Source of the DNA: Nephrocerus scutellatus
Taxonomy: Eukaryota; Arthropoda; Insecta; Diptera; Pipunculidae
Direction of reading: 5' to 3'
Assembly (NCBI GenBank): GCA_947095585.1
Contig: OX352764.1
Span: forward strand, 3,333,001-3,397,000
Length of the DNA: 64,000 nucleotides
Shown: positions 44,641 through 57,399 of the stretch, piece by piece
Position numbering within the stretch: the stretch's first letter is position 1
How the letters are laid out: every line of letters begins with the position of its first letter
Made by a program: the position numbers and the translations under genes
The notes under the pieces: model-generated
Told to the model about the DNA's origin: nothing
What the model saw: the letters and a program-made list of their open reading frames with translations, nothing else
The model's database searches: none

Positions 44641-45935
44641 CGTTACGCCAGGAACTATTCCTTCCCTTCGGACTTACATCAAATTCTGCATAATGGCTCC
44701 TAAAAAGTTTGTTACATTTCTTCCGACTGGAATTGTGTGCATAGATCCTGGAAATAATTTTAAAATTAAAATAGTTCCATATTTTGACCTACTCCTTACA
44801 GGTTTTTATATGCGTTTGATATGGAAATTTTCCCAAGATTTTCTTTTATGTGAAAGAATAAACAATAAACGTTAGCTTTTAAAAAAACAAAATTTTTATC
44901 ATCTCGCCACCGTACTTCGCAATAAGTCAACAACTACAGTGAAAGTACTTACCGCTCATATGGCGCCCACTCACTACCACATAGTTGTTTACCTTTATTT
45001 GTCATAATCTAAGAGCACATAGTGTGCACCCTATACCTAATTGTATAGTAAATAGGTGAAATAAAATTCTAAACTTGATGCTTTTAGCTAAAACACAACA
45101 AAGAAAATATATTCTGAGGAGTGCGAAACAAACAAAGCAAGGACGAGCAGCCAGACAGTCGGGCACCAGCTACTACTATTTATTATCACTTGCACGAGCC
45201 GAAAAAAAGAATACAAGTCCTGTATAATTTTCTCTGGAAAATGAGTTGACTGAAACTTTAGCACTCCAGTAGCGTCGCATTGGCGATGTCCTGCTACCAC
45301 ACTTACTTTTATGTAAGGAGCACTTTGCATGAAGCTTTAACTAAATTCTTAGAAAGGAAAACCGCGAGCTGCAGGAAAACCAATGGCAACATTTTATTTC
45401 TTCTGTTCTGTTGTTTCCAACTTGGAATAAGTTTTGCGTGTCCTAATCAGGGAGAGGCAGTTAGAATCTCAATCTGTTCCGTCAGTATGGTTGGTTGATT
45501 TTTGTTGTAACTCCAGTTTTACTTCGTCATCAGTTTCAGATGTTGTCGGTCGTATTTTTGCGCGTTTATTGTTCAAAAATGTAGGTTGCTTATTAACATT
45601 TTCCATTGTTCCGCCACCCATCGAGAATCCTTTCGCTTTCTGCGACTCAAGAGACATTCTTATGTCATTTGCATAAATAAATCGGATCTTATCAGAAGAT
45701 GTCCTTCCTTTTGTCGTATATGACGGTTCTTTTGCGTAGATTTTGTTGTGGTTGGTTTATTGTATTTCTTATTTATTCGAAGGAAAAGAAAATTAATTCA
45801 GTTTTTGTTGCTCCAGAGTAAATGCGAAACTCAACCTGAATTTCAGTTCGAATTTTTAGAGACTTTTTTGTAAGCAAAATATAAGAAAGGCGGTCAGCAA
45901 TCAGCAGAATAGGGGAAATAACACAATATGCATCA
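44641..45935. other. Unassigned DNA with one plausible small ORF
   Basis: Nothing recognised except the minus-strand ORF at 45469-45657. A minus-strand GTAAGTAC donor-like word at 44943-44950 lacks a credible exon. Confidence 0.4.
45469..45657 (-). CDS. Small hydrophilic ORF of unknown origin
   Basis: An ATG opens 62 codons beginning MSLESQKAKGFSMGGGTMEN, followed by KRAKIRPTTSETDDEVKLEL and ending at TGA. The composition (charged, polar, balanced codons) is more protein-like than surrounding chance frames. No domain, partner or splice site is recognised. It could be the N-terminal remnant of a DNA transposon or an isolated exon. Confidence 0.2.
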   Translation of the reverse strand: MSLESQKAKGFSMGGGTMENVNKQPTFLNNKRAKIRPTTSETDDEVKLELQQKSTNHTDGTD

Positions 45936-45949
45936 GAATTGCAAGTGGC

Positions 45950-47805
45950 CGTAACTATCTCTGACATGAAACCCACAGTTATCGGCTTTCAAACAATAAA
46001 TGAAAGGCAATACACCCTTCGCGTGCGGAGTAGATTTAAAAACATAAGTCTCATAAACGTTCACGCACCTACAGATGATTCCCCAGATGATGGAAAAGAA
46101 GAATTCTTTGAATCAATCGAACAGGAGCTCCTTGCCTGCCCCTTAGTATGATGTAAAAATCATTGTGGGAGATATGAATGCTAAGTACTCAGGCAGTGCA
46201 CTGGCACCCATAGCTTACGCAAGAACACTAAAGACAACGAGTCATAGTGATGGCAGCAAGCAATAATTTGGTCGTTGCGAGTACAAGGCTTGCGCCTAAA
46301 AATATACACAAAGCCACCTAGGTATCTCCTGATGGAGCCACTCGCAACCAGATAGATCACGTGTTGATAGACCACCGCCACAACCCGATGCTGATATTGG
46401 TACGAACGTACCGAGATGCCAACGTTGACTTGGACCACTATCCATGACGAAAGACTGTATTCGCGAATCAGATTCGAGTCAACACGGCTGCCGTTCGCAA
46501 CGGAGAGACCAGAAACAACTACCGTCAATCGACAGGACACGCCCTAAATGCAGGAATAGTAAGTCCTGGGGCGAATATGTCGGGCGTAGAGGAGTTATGG
46601 ACATGCCATTAGTACTGCTGACTCTATTTTAGGCAGTAGTCGTAGAGATTGGAGCGACTGAATGTAAGAATGTTGCATACCGAGCAATGCAAAAATCTCA
46701 CAGAATGCGGGCACGCGAAGAGCTCAGAAGATATTAAAAAACAGTTCAATGGCGAAAGAAAGCAGCCTGAGAGAAGAATCTCGTCCATCAACTAGAAGAG
46801 TATTGAGAGGAAGGACCGCACCAGGCACGAAGTCCTACCAAAGAGTCCGCAGTATTATGTAATAACGACTGCGTTGCAAAGACAAAAGCCGATCTCAAAG
46901 GCATCTTAGAGCGATGTAAATGAGTTTCTAAATAGCCAGCTTACTGTGTAATTGGAGGCTCCACTAATGACCGAAGGCCATACGTTAGCAGAGCGATAAA
47001 TCGACTCAAAAATAATAAGACCCCGGGATCTGATGTTATAACAACGGATCTGATTGCTGATTAGAAATATGAGGCCCCACATTACACAAATCATGAAATT
47101 CATGAAACAATAGTGCAAGTATGGGAGGAAGCAGCTATGCCCAGAAGTTTTGAAAAGAGGCATTCTCTGCCCCATACATATGAAGGTATCAAAACATCAT
47201 AAAATGCAGCAATCATCGTGGTATAACGTTGTTGAGTACCGCTTATAAGGTCGATACCTGTGTGGCTTCATCCCAGGCAAATCAACAACTTATCTGATTA
47301 ACACCCTTATGCAGGTTATGGAAAAATGTCAAAATCTTTACTGTGCTCCGACAAGGCGATGGACTGGCCTGCGTCCTCTTCAACCTGGCGTTGGAGAAAG
47401 TGATCCGAGACTCTGATGTAACGGCGAGAGGAACAAACCCCTATAAGTCCATTCAGATACTGGCTTACGCAGACGATATTGACATCGTTGGTAGAAACTG
47501 AAGAGCTGTACAGGAAGCTTTTATCCAGATCGAGCATGCGGCACGAAATCTGGGGCTGCACGTAAATGAGAGCAGAACAAAGTACTTGGTGGCCACGTCT
47601 GCGAGTAGAAGACCCAACATTGGTCCCGCAATTAAAATAGTGGAGCGCGAATTTCAAGTAGTGCAATCCCCTAACTATCTCGGGTCAACTATAGAAGCCG
47701 ATAACAGCATGGAACCAGAAATTCGCGCACGGTTGCTTAAAGCCAACAAAGCCTACTATAGTCTGTCAAGACTGTCAAGAATAAGTATATGCGGATCGCC
47801 GTTTT
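45950..47805 (+). pseudogene. RTE-type non-LTR (endonuclease + RT), many indels
   Basis: Endonuclease: VIGFQTINERQYTLRVRSRF, ISLINVHAPTDDSPDDGKEE (about 46045-46105), IIVGDMNAKY-type at about 46155-46185, RNQIDHVLIDHRHNPM (about 46343-46390) and TYRDANVDLDHY. The linker near 46540-46950 is frameshifted. RT: INRLKNNKTPGSDVITTDLI (about 46998-47058), HEIHETIVQVWEEAAMP, LFNLALEKVIRDSDVT and IQILAYADDIDIVGRN* (a stop replaces the residue after N, about 47460-47505). The C-terminus is EPEIRARLLKANKAYYSLSR. It ends abruptly near 47800 without the GATGAT tail. It is the longest forward-strand RTE copy here but not translatable. Confidence 0.85.
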
Positions 47806-48895
47806 TTTTGTAACCACAAATACCCCTTTGGAAAAAAATATGCCGAGGCCTGCTCTTTTCGCTTAGTCCTAGAATTTCTCACGGCAGGACTACTAATATG
47901 TTATCACTAAAAATGCGTATCCAACAACAACAACAACCACAATAGGTAAACTCTTTTAATTATTTTTACGTTTTGTTGTTATTTTTGCTCAATTAATTCT
48001 TTTTTTCCTCAATAAGGAAACAAATGAACGACGGGCACGTGTCTATTTGCAGTGCCCCAATAATGCTTGCTCATATGCATAATATGCACGGGTATTGTGT
48101 CTTAATTTATTAAGTGTAAACGCGTCAACGTCATCGCTCTTAACGTCGATCCTCACTAATAAATGAAGTGTCGAGCGCAACATTGCTGTGCATTTGTGCG
48201 TAACATAAACAGGAAAGGAACCAAGGAAGAAAGGAAGCGGTATCCGCATTGTTGCTGCTGCAGAGTACGCTTTAGTGGACATCTGCCGTTTTATCGTTTA
48301 AATTGTCAAACAAAATTAAGATATTTGTCATCAAATGATGCAACAAGGTGCAAGCGTTCTTCTCTAACGGGCGCCCAAGTCGTCGACTTAAATGTTGCGT
48401 AACAAAGTACTTTCTTATCTGATCGTCTGTCCTTTGACGTTCATAACAAAAGTGTGGCACACAGCACAATTAAATTTTTTTCCTCCATGTATCATTGTGT
48501 CAACCTAAAAGGAGCTCGCCCTAATTGAGGTGTTAAAAATGCTGATAAGACATCCTTAGCGGCGTGAGTAATGCGTTGATCGCCCACATGCTTGAGTAGG
48601 ACAGTAATCGTTTAATAAATGTGCTCCGCGCGGCACTCACTGTGCATTAATAGATACAGATTGTGATCAATTTGGGATATGTAAGTGATTAGGATAAAGT
48701 GGTATTTGATAACACAGCAAATTCCTAGAACAGCAGAAACACAACGAGTTTGAAACAGAAAAACAAATTTGACAAACTTATCATGCGTTATAATAAAAGA
48801 TAATATGTCCTTCAGCGCATCTAAGATCAACGATGGCCACAGCAACGAAAACTGCTAAATGATTTACGTATTTTGTTATGGGACGTACTGAATGG
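47806..48895. other. Unassigned DNA
   Basis: No gene recognised. It contains a (CAA)n run at about 47922-47940. The frame 48163-48402 is Cys/Arg-rich but without a recognisable zinc-finger pattern. Confidence 0.45.
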
Positions 48896-48897
48896 AA

Positions 48898-48940
48898 CCC
48901 GTAAGCCTCATAAACCTTCAACACACCTACAGACATCGCA
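48898..48940 (+). pseudogene. RTE endonuclease scrap
   Basis: The stretch ccgtaagcctcataaaccttcaacacacctacag matches the ISLINVHAPT coding block of the RTE copies at 46045 and 57405. Only about 40 bp remain. Confidence 0.5.
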
Positions 48941-48954
48941 TAGTCTAGCCACTT

Positions 48955-50175
48955 TTGGGTCGAAGTGCAAGAAGGTACAAAAAATGCTTGTATGCTTATA
49001 AGCGGGGCGCTGACTTTAGCACCCAATCGCGCCTGAAAGGTTATGCTCTACTTCATTCCAGTATATATATTTGGCAAACAGAAAGCGCCAATACGGCTAC
49101 GCGACTGTTAGCAGTAAATCAGTGGAAAAGTCTTCAAAGAGATCACTCCGCTATAATCAAATCGTTAAAGGAAAAGCTGAAGAATCTCGGTTACATCACA
49201 CCAGTGTTGTGCCTAGATAAATGCTATCAGACAATAATCCACTCCATAGAATGCTGGAAGAGTGGATTCGAACCCGATATGGAAACAGTTGAGTTATTTA
49301 CAGGCTCTAAGCTAGATGGTAGAGTAGAAGTTAAAGTCTTCCGTGACAAACTGAAAGTAAATATCTCTATTTGCCTCCCTGATCACTACAGCGTCTACCA
49401 GGCTATTGAGGAGGAGTTTATGAATTGGTTGAAGTATAAATTATCTTCAAGGAGGATTATCTTTTATATGGATAGTCAAGCGGCTAAACTATCGTTGTAA
49501 GTGTGCAAAAATATGCATGCACAACACAAATAGTCGCAAGTAGCTAGGCATTGGACTGCGACTCACATCAAAGGTATCGTTGTGCTATCACTCCTCTCTT
49601 AGCGAGATGTATGAACCGTTCACCATAAGGATCATTTGGGTCCCTGGTCACTCGGATGTGGAAGGGAAATGCAGGGCGAACGAGCTAGCTAGACGCGGTA
49701 CTACTCTCCAGCTGCTACCGAAAATATCAGATGTGGGGAGGCCTATTGCGACACAAAAGCTTGGGTTTCGAAAAGATTCAGAAGCTGGACTCAACTTGGC
49801 TAATTTTCCTACAAAGACGTGAACTAAAAACAGTTGTGGGAATACTAAGATGACACTGCCTTCTAGGGAAACACGCTAGAAGGTCGAGTATAGAATATTA
49901 TGACTTGACGTGGAGGAAGAAGAGACAGTAGAACGTCTTTTTAGCTTCTGTCATGCATTAGTGTTTACAAGGCACAAACACTTAGGTGAACGATTGATGA
50001 ATAACCTCTAAACCCTCGAAACGGCAAAGCGCGAGATATACTTGGATTCATTAAGAACTCAGAATGGGTCCTTTAAAAAAAGGTAAAGGTATAAGATTCT
50101 GTGATAAAACAAAGGACCACTACTGGTCTAAGTGAGAAAGTGCTCCCACCTCAACCTTACCTAACCTAACCAACA
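48955..50175 (+). pseudogene. RNase H-bearing non-LTR retroelement, 3' half (second family)
   Basis: The frame 48955-49500 begins in the RT thumb (NTATRLLAVNQWKSLQ). It then reads KSGFEPDMETVELFTGSKLD, where the first RNase H Asp (normally T-D-G-S) is missing. ISICLPDHYSVYQAIEEEF and IIFYMDSQAAKLSL follow. The frame 49580-49822 has IRIIWVPGHSDVEGKCRANE, with His kept and the last Asp replaced by Asn. The tail near 49830-49990 (LKTVVGIL, HCLLGKHARR) is frameshifted. The 3' end near 50140-50170 reads cctcaaccttacctaaccta, and the CCTAA words resemble the arthropod telomere unit. It differs from the 17.6/31.6 kb family. Confidence 0.8.
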
Positions 50176-50194
50176 AGAACCCATTCGTTTAAGG

Positions 50195-50560
50195 CATCTT
50201 TGGCCTATTATTGCGTCTTCAACCCAGGTAAATCGATAACTGCTCCCATAAGAGAATGGACTGACTTGCGTTTTATTCAATCAGGCGTTGGAAAAACTGA
50301 CCTGAGATTTTGATGTAATGACGAGAGGAACAATCTTTTATAAGTTCACATAAACACTGGCTGACGCAATCGATACTGACATTATTGGTAGAAACCTATA
50401 AGAGGCGTACAAGAAGCTTTCACACAGAATGAACGGATGGCTAGAAATCTGGGGCTGCACATAATTGCGAGGTAAACAAAGTACGTAGTAGCCACGTCTG
50501 TAAACAGAAACATTCGCCCCCTACTTAAGAAAGCTGACCGCGAATTTTAATTGTAGCTGC
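50195..50560 (+). pseudogene. RTE-type RT fragment, strongly eroded
   Basis: Nucleotide-level relative of 47270-47660: atccctaaactc-like words are absent, but the blocks corresponding to FNLALEKVIRDSDV (about 50275-50320), LA(Y)ADDIDI (tggctgacgcaatcgatact, about 50358) and ARNLGLH (about 50435) are recognisable with many stops. Confidence 0.7.
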
Positions 50561-53315
50561 ATTCGAGGGGGAACTCTTATGGAGAATTTTTGGCCGTAGC
50601 GGTAGCTCGCATCTAATAAATAGATTTTATAGTTTTATTTCCTCTTGGTTGAGTGCAAAAGATCGAATCTCTGGATGCTCCGTTGTGATATTTTTTTAAT
50701 GTCTACCTATCACAACCATTTATAGTCCAGTGTAGCATTTAAGACAATCTTAGGTACTATTTATTGTTAATATCAAGCCTTTTTGGGTCACCTCAATTTA
50801 TTATGTACTGTTTGTATAAATTTAACCTCAGTACAAATCAGAGACAGGTTTATTAAATTATACAAAAAGAGTAAAGGGCCAACTGTTCAGCCTTGTGGTA
50901 TATCGCTTCAGATGAAAAATGAAAAAAAAAGAAAAAGAAGAGGAAAGAAAACCTCGAAGACTTTTCACCACTCATCACACATTGTTGCACACTTCATATA
51001 CTATACAGTGATTAGAACAGAAACCCCGCTATTGCCTTATTCCACAGAGTCGAATGATTTGTCAGACGTGGGCGTCCGAAATATTTCTCTCTAATCCAAT
51101 AAAGAGGGAAATTAATTTTAATATCCACGTTCGTCTAAATTAAGTAGCATTCATATTTTGAACATTGCGTCCTTCGAAAGAACACTAATATGGAAATTCA
51201 TTATGGTCAATTAGTCAGTTATTAACGTCTAATGCTTTACTAAGCTAATTAATGTTAATGCGGTGCTTTGTTAATCACAAACAAACAGCCTATTTGTATA
51301 TCGGGCGCGACAAGTATTCTATTTTCTGTTGTTTGTCAAAGGATACGCTTTTATGCAATTAACAAAATTGCCACCGGTTTGCAGCACACGCGGTCCAAAG
51401 AGCTTTAAGCCAAATTGATAATTTGTCGAACTTTCCTAATGACTTTACACATAAATTGGCCTGTTAATTGAGTAAAGGTTGTGACCCCAAAGGCACGAAT
51501 CGATAGTAGAATTTTATTTTGTTTTATTCTGTGATTAATGATATATTTATGAATCGATTGAATTATTAGTAGATTAGCTTAAAACTGTGGAATATGTGTG
51601 AAATGCAAATGAGGCGCGCCGTGCTTCGCCAAACTGGATGACAGGATGAAGGAAAATTGAAATATGTATTTACACCTGTAATTGTCGGCAAAATTGCATT
51701 GGACATTAACTTTTTTGTTCATCTCTCTTGCTCCTCCGCACACAATGCCAGGCCACAGACCGTTGCGCTACACTTGCAAGAATGCACACAGCCAAAAGAG
51801 AGAAAATTATTGTTCAACAACAATTTCCAACAATTTACAACCGCATACATCAGCTTCAGCTTCAGCTCTCCATCAGGTGTAATTATTCTCAATTAGTTAT
51901 GAACTTTATAACAACAACAATACCAAACTAAATGCGCACTGTGCAGTGAATGGAATCGCATCCAGAGTGTGGAGGAGGACAAGGCACAACCAGGTGTAGG
52001 CTGGAGTTTAGGCCCAACGAGCACAGTTCCACAGCGAAAAGTGAAAGTACCACGATACTACTTAAAGTGCTAGCGTTTCTTGAACTTATCTTCAAGTGGC
52101 AGATGTTTTACGTGCGCAAGTGTATTTGTTGCTTGTGCTAATTGCAGTGATTAATGCGTAAAAACACAACAACAACAACATCTGGATGCATTCAGCGTGT
52201 CATTGAAGTGTTCGTTTCGTTTTCTAAATTGCAACCGAACAACGAATATGGCGGTGATTTCCGGTTTTTGCCAATAGTTCGATATCCAGATATCGAGCAA
52301 GGACAATCAGCTCCTTGCTGTGCAAAGCTCTAACTTTAAATTGAACCAATCAGTGATTGCGATGTGATATTTTTCTTTCCAAGAATAAGTTCACGAAAAT
52401 CTACCAGTTATCCATCGTCGTGATAAATTGCACACACACGTGACACAACTGATTTTTGAATATTATCCAGGATAACATGATAAGAACAAATATCTTTTGA
52501 ACAAACAAAAAAGTTGGCTTTCATCCAGGAGAGAGGTGTGACATAAGTAAGGCAATTGTTTTCCTTTAAAGGGAAAACTTTTCCGTCATGTCGATCGTAG
52601 ATTTGCATTCGGAAATTTGGTTCTTAGCATAAGAGTTGTTTTTCTGCACTCTTGGGTTGGTAAAACTCGACTTAATACAACGTTTGTTACACAAAATATG
52701 AAGTACTTTTTACATCGTTCTGTCATACAGTCCATCACTGGTAAATAATCTTCTTCCTCATCTTGCTTATAGGACTTTGTGCTGTTTTATTAAATATCTT
52801 TAATTACAATAAAGATGTAAAAGATAACAAAAAACAATAATTGTATCGGCGTGTTATAGAATGAGGTTAGTGGCTTGTTGTTTGAGTTGTGGTGCTGACT
52901 CATTTGGAGCCAAGGTAGCTGATTTCAGTATTTGGTGGGGTAGTGAATTGAATGCCATACTTCAATCGGCTTGACCACCGAAAAGTTAAGTTAACGACAA
53001 GGATGCAGTGACCAGCCGTTACGTTAAGTACAAGTAAATGTGGGTTCGCTGTTCTCATCGTTCTCGCTCTTGAAGGGTCCGCTGATGCTTTGAGTTGTTA
53101 TCCGCCGGGATGGGACGAAACCTCTACTGACGTTTGACAACTCACCACAAAAACATCAAGGAAACCGGCATTAGCATGACACATACATTACCAAGAAGAA
53201 GAATCTGAGCGTTGGAGACGATCACGGGGAATCTACCCTAGCTACACACCAGCCTATATTTGTTTTAAAAAAAAGAAAGGAAAATAATTTATGAACTGTC
53301 TCTCCACCGGTCCCG
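50561..53315. other. Transposon-poor unassigned DNA
   Basis: No gene or transposon recognised. Three overlapping plus frames at 51657-51931 and a short 8-codon ATG frame at 52247 show no splice context. Long AT-rich conserved-looking stretches cannot be judged without alignment. Confidence 0.45.
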
Positions 53316-53319
53316 ATTT

Positions 53320-54100
53320 CGAGCTGATGGCATCCCAAAATTACGGGCGTCATTGTCTATGCTATCCGTCTAGCGTACGCTTGGCCGGCCGCGCTGTCGT
53401 ATTCCAAAAATCATACCGCACACCATCTTCCGAGCAGAATTCTTTTCGCGAGCTAGGTGTCCTGCCAACCGGAGCCTACCGAGCCTAATTCTCTTCACGA
53501 TATCGACATCGCGGCAACGCTCGTAGATCTCATCATTAAAGAGTGTCCGGAATCGTCCTTCCTCACATACGGGGCAACAATTCTTCGTAAGACTCTCGAA
53601 CGCGGATAAGAGGTCAGAATGCTTTTTGCTGAGCACCCAAGTCACGGATCCATATCTAAGTACTGGTATGAACATCGTCTTATATACCAGCAGCTTGGAT
53701 GTTAGGGTTAAATTCCTGGATTTGAAGAGTCTTGACAGACTAAAGTAGGCTCTGTTGGCTTTGAGGAACCGTGCGCGAATTTCTGGTTCCATGCTGTTAT
53801 CGACTGCTTCAGCAGACGCGAGGTAGTTAAAGGACTGCACTACTTCAAATTCCCGCTCCACCATTTTAATTCGGAACCAATGTTGGATCTACTACTCGCA
53901 GACGTTGCCAACATGTACGATGTTTTGCTCTCAGTTATCTGCAGCCCCAGATTTCGTGCCGCCTGCTCGATCTGGATGAAAGCTTCCAGCAAAGCTCTTT
54001 GGTTTCTACCAACGATGTCAATATCGTCTGCGTAAGCCAGTATTTGAATGGACTTATATTTGATCAGCTCATTGGGTATCCCTTCAATGACCAAAGACTT
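53320..54100 (-). pseudogene. RTE-type non-LTR with large internal deletion
   Basis: Read from 54100 downward. The RT start VIEGIPNELIK joins directly to YKSIQILAYADDIDIVGRNQ, so the region between the fingers and motif C (roughly 170 codons in the copy at 43.1-44.6 kb) is missing. The C-terminus is long and open for 164 codons: EPEIRARFLKANRAYFSLSR, LVYKTMFIPVLRYGSVTWVL, LFNDEIYERCRDVDIVKRIR and LRLAGHLAREKNSARKM. The frame changes near 53860. The YADD is intact but the protein is not functional. Confidence 0.85.
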
Positions 54101-57100
54101 TTGATTTTTTAACCTGGATACATTCTCCCGGTATTCTGGATAACGGGGCCTCCAAACAGTGGCCGGGCGGGCTTGTCTCAGTTGATTTTATAATTTGCTT
54201 AACAAAGATAAGAAGTAGGTCTTCCATATTTTGACTGTTATGGTTTAAGCTATATAGCTGGTTTTTTTAAGCTACAAAGCTTCTATTCTTTTATTATAAA
54301 AGTTTTTTCCAGAATTGTTTTTTTTTTCTGCGCTTTTGTTAACACTGTTCCTGATGTCTTCATAACACATATCCATAAAAAAAACTAAACGGCCTTTGCA
54401 GAAAACGATCAAGGGGCACTGAGAATACTAATACATACTATAGATCCGATCTGTCCAAGATCTATCAGACGACATTATGATGATTTGAAAAAACTGCAAA
54501 TGCAAGTAACTCCAATAGAGACACACTGTATGTCAATGATGTTGGAAGTCAAATTTTTGACGGGGTATCAAGAAATTCGGATCATGCAAGCATGGCAGCA
54601 TTAGGGCGAGAATGGTTGTAGCAAATTTGACGTTGTTTGCTTGAATAAGTTAATAGTTAATAGTACCGTGGCTATTTGCTGGTTCCGTAAAGGGGAATAA
54701 GTGAAAATAGATTCTTTACTTCTGCGGTTGATACTGGAACAATGTCAGGTCGGTACAACATTCACGGTGTTTACTTAATACCATACTGTTATCCCTTTGC
54801 ACACAATTTAAATCAGTGGAGTTAAGGAAGCTTGGAAGAGTTTTTGGGTAACGATTTATTTGATGCGAAAGCCAAGAGACACATTTTGTTAAGCAATCCC
54901 TGGACCTTTGCCAAGACACCCAAATTTTAGACATATGCCTAAATGAATGACAACATAACTAGAAAACAGGTGCAGTGGAAAGATTATTTATTAAGGCTCT
55001 GAACATAAAGAAAAGTTCTGATTTTCATTGGTGTGCTGATTAGTTGTTTGGAATATTAACATTCAAAAGTTTCTGCAACCGGGGACGTTTTTACCTAATC
55101 CATGCTTTGAAAATTGTAAATATATGAGTTAATTTCAAAAATCCAGAAGATCGTATGACCTTCCCAGTTTTTGTTCTGGAAATCCACTGATTACATTAAA
55201 GAAAATCTATGTTTTGTCTTCGACTAGCAAATCCTTGAAGAAATACAAAATTTCGTTATGTGCTGAGTCCAACAATTATCGTGTTGTTCAACTGGATATA
55301 AAAAAAGCTTTTTTTTATCAAATCAATTATGCGAATTCTGTGTGAATAGCTGGAAATTTCGAAAACATTCGCAACTTTATAAAAAAATCCAGAAATTCCT
55401 GCTTTCAAATTGTCACGTACGTTCGTTTGTCCACTCGAAATTACATTTAAAGTTCGGTTTCGCATAAATTTAACCCCTTTTTGTATCAGATAAAAATGAA
55501 CCTTTGGGAAACAAGTTTTTAACCGCGGCATTATCGAGTGGTTGCGCCTGGTGACAAAGCCATCAGGATCTCGCTCGTGTTCGTTCTCTGTCACAGTGGA
55601 AGTCACAGTGTTAATGGCATTTGCATTTTTTCATTGCAATGTAATGGACGACCCCTCTGTGCAGCCAGCCGCGCATAACGGTGTTATTATGTAAATTTTT
55701 TAATTTAAATCAACAAACATGAATAATATTGTTATTGGAGGATATTAATATATTCTCTGTGGAATTGAATGTAAACATTGAGGGTGGTTTTTCGGGTGCG
55801 ATAAGGAGGACACTTTTGATCCGCTTTGACACAACGTCCAGAAAAGATTTGCAGTCGACCAACTCCATATATGTACAGAGGATGAGTTTTGCGCAACTTA
55901 TCCGACAGCTGACAATATAATACAAATCATCAGCTTTAGCAAAATATTTGCTAGAAAAGTTAGAAATAATAGAAGAACCTTCTTCGTTCAATAAACTCCG
56001 AAGATATTGATGAATATAAGGACACTCTTAGCATAGAAAATACTAATATTCAGTGTTACATTATCTGTACTACTAGTGTCGTTTGTCGCACTGTAAGTTA
56101 AAGTCATGTTTCTTCCCCGTAAGCCGCACACATCTGCATCCAGAATAATTCCTTCTTCAGTCGAACCTTTCCTACAATCCTACTGGATTCTGGTCTCTGC
56201 AAACGTTACTATACTAGCTGTGCAGTTGTTCATACTTTTGAATTGTGATCACGTCTTCCATGTCAGGCCTCCCGTCGTGTGTCCAACACATACCAACGCT
56301 AAACCGCAGTCGAAAGAAAAACAAAATCCCTAATCCTGCGGTGTAATAGTTGTCCTTTCTATGATGTCAACTCAACCAAATATGTAATCCTATTGGCGAA
56401 TATTTAAAGTGTACCCTCCGTTATCCTGTTGCGTTTCGCTCGGTTGGTCAGGCGATGAGCTTTGTAGCAACGAAAATTGACTTTAAATTCCATGTGCATA
56501 TGTGTGTGACTCTGAACAATTAAAAGCGGATCTTGATTTTATTGCAAAGATAAGCATATTTCTTTCCCCCTCTTCTCTGTCGTGACAAATCTTCTGTAAA
56601 CATCCTGCCAGATCACATCATCAGATTGAGACATCAAAGAAACCAAACCGGTGACCAGGATGATCACGCTGCAAAACATTTTCCGTTTTGACATTCGATG
56701 TCATTTTAAATTTTTCCAGTGATGAATGATTAGTTATCCTGTAGGTTTTTGCGCCTCAACAACTTATGTACAATGCTGTTCTTGAAATTTGGAAAAGATT
56801 TAATTGATAATCAGGAATCAAATTTGAAATACGCGCGAAAGTAAATGTTTCTTTTTTTCATTGTAACGGTAGAGAGTATCTTGTGTTCCACAAAATCAAA
56901 AAACAAAGCTATGAACGCGCTGACAACATACCTCACAAGAACATGTCACACAGTTCCGTGCTTTGTATCTCTTTTGAACAAAAAATTGCTGATTTGTAAA
57001 CTTTTGTCAAAAAATTCGATTTTTAACCAAAGAGATTTCGTGGGTTCCCAAATGGTCTCTTCTCTGTCGGATCGTGGCTCCGCACAAGCCTGCAGCCGCC

Positions 57101-57395
57101 GTCCACTTATATTCCTGGTTTCTTTATGTGCCCTTTTGTTCTACAACGACCTGTTAGGAATCCCGTAATGTTACTTAAGTTACTTCTGCTTAGTCTCAAT
57201 ATCGAGCGGGACCTCTTTAGATTATAGTTCACCAACAATTATTTTACTTGTCGCAAGCCTGGGAGATTTTCCGATCTCTTCCCGGCTTGTACGGTAACTT
57301 ATACCATACTAGCTAAGTTTTTGCCCCCATATACATATATGTCAATTTCCCTCAGCAACGCCAGCTCTTATCAAACACGGTTACTTATTTATCGC
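54101..57395. other. Unassigned AT-rich DNA
   Basis: No domain is recognised in the frames at 54716-54934, 55256-55606, 55710-55991, 56106-56333 or 56845-57168. None has a convincing donor or acceptor pair. The 54370-54700 stretch has loosely retroelement-like words but no motif I can name. Confidence 0.5.
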
Positions 57396-57399
57396 CATT

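Noticed and set aside
49261..49285. tRNA B-box-like sequence (reverse complement contains GGGTTCGAATCC)
   Set aside because: It lies inside retroelement coding sequence (SGFEPDME), and no A box or cloverleaf can be built around it.
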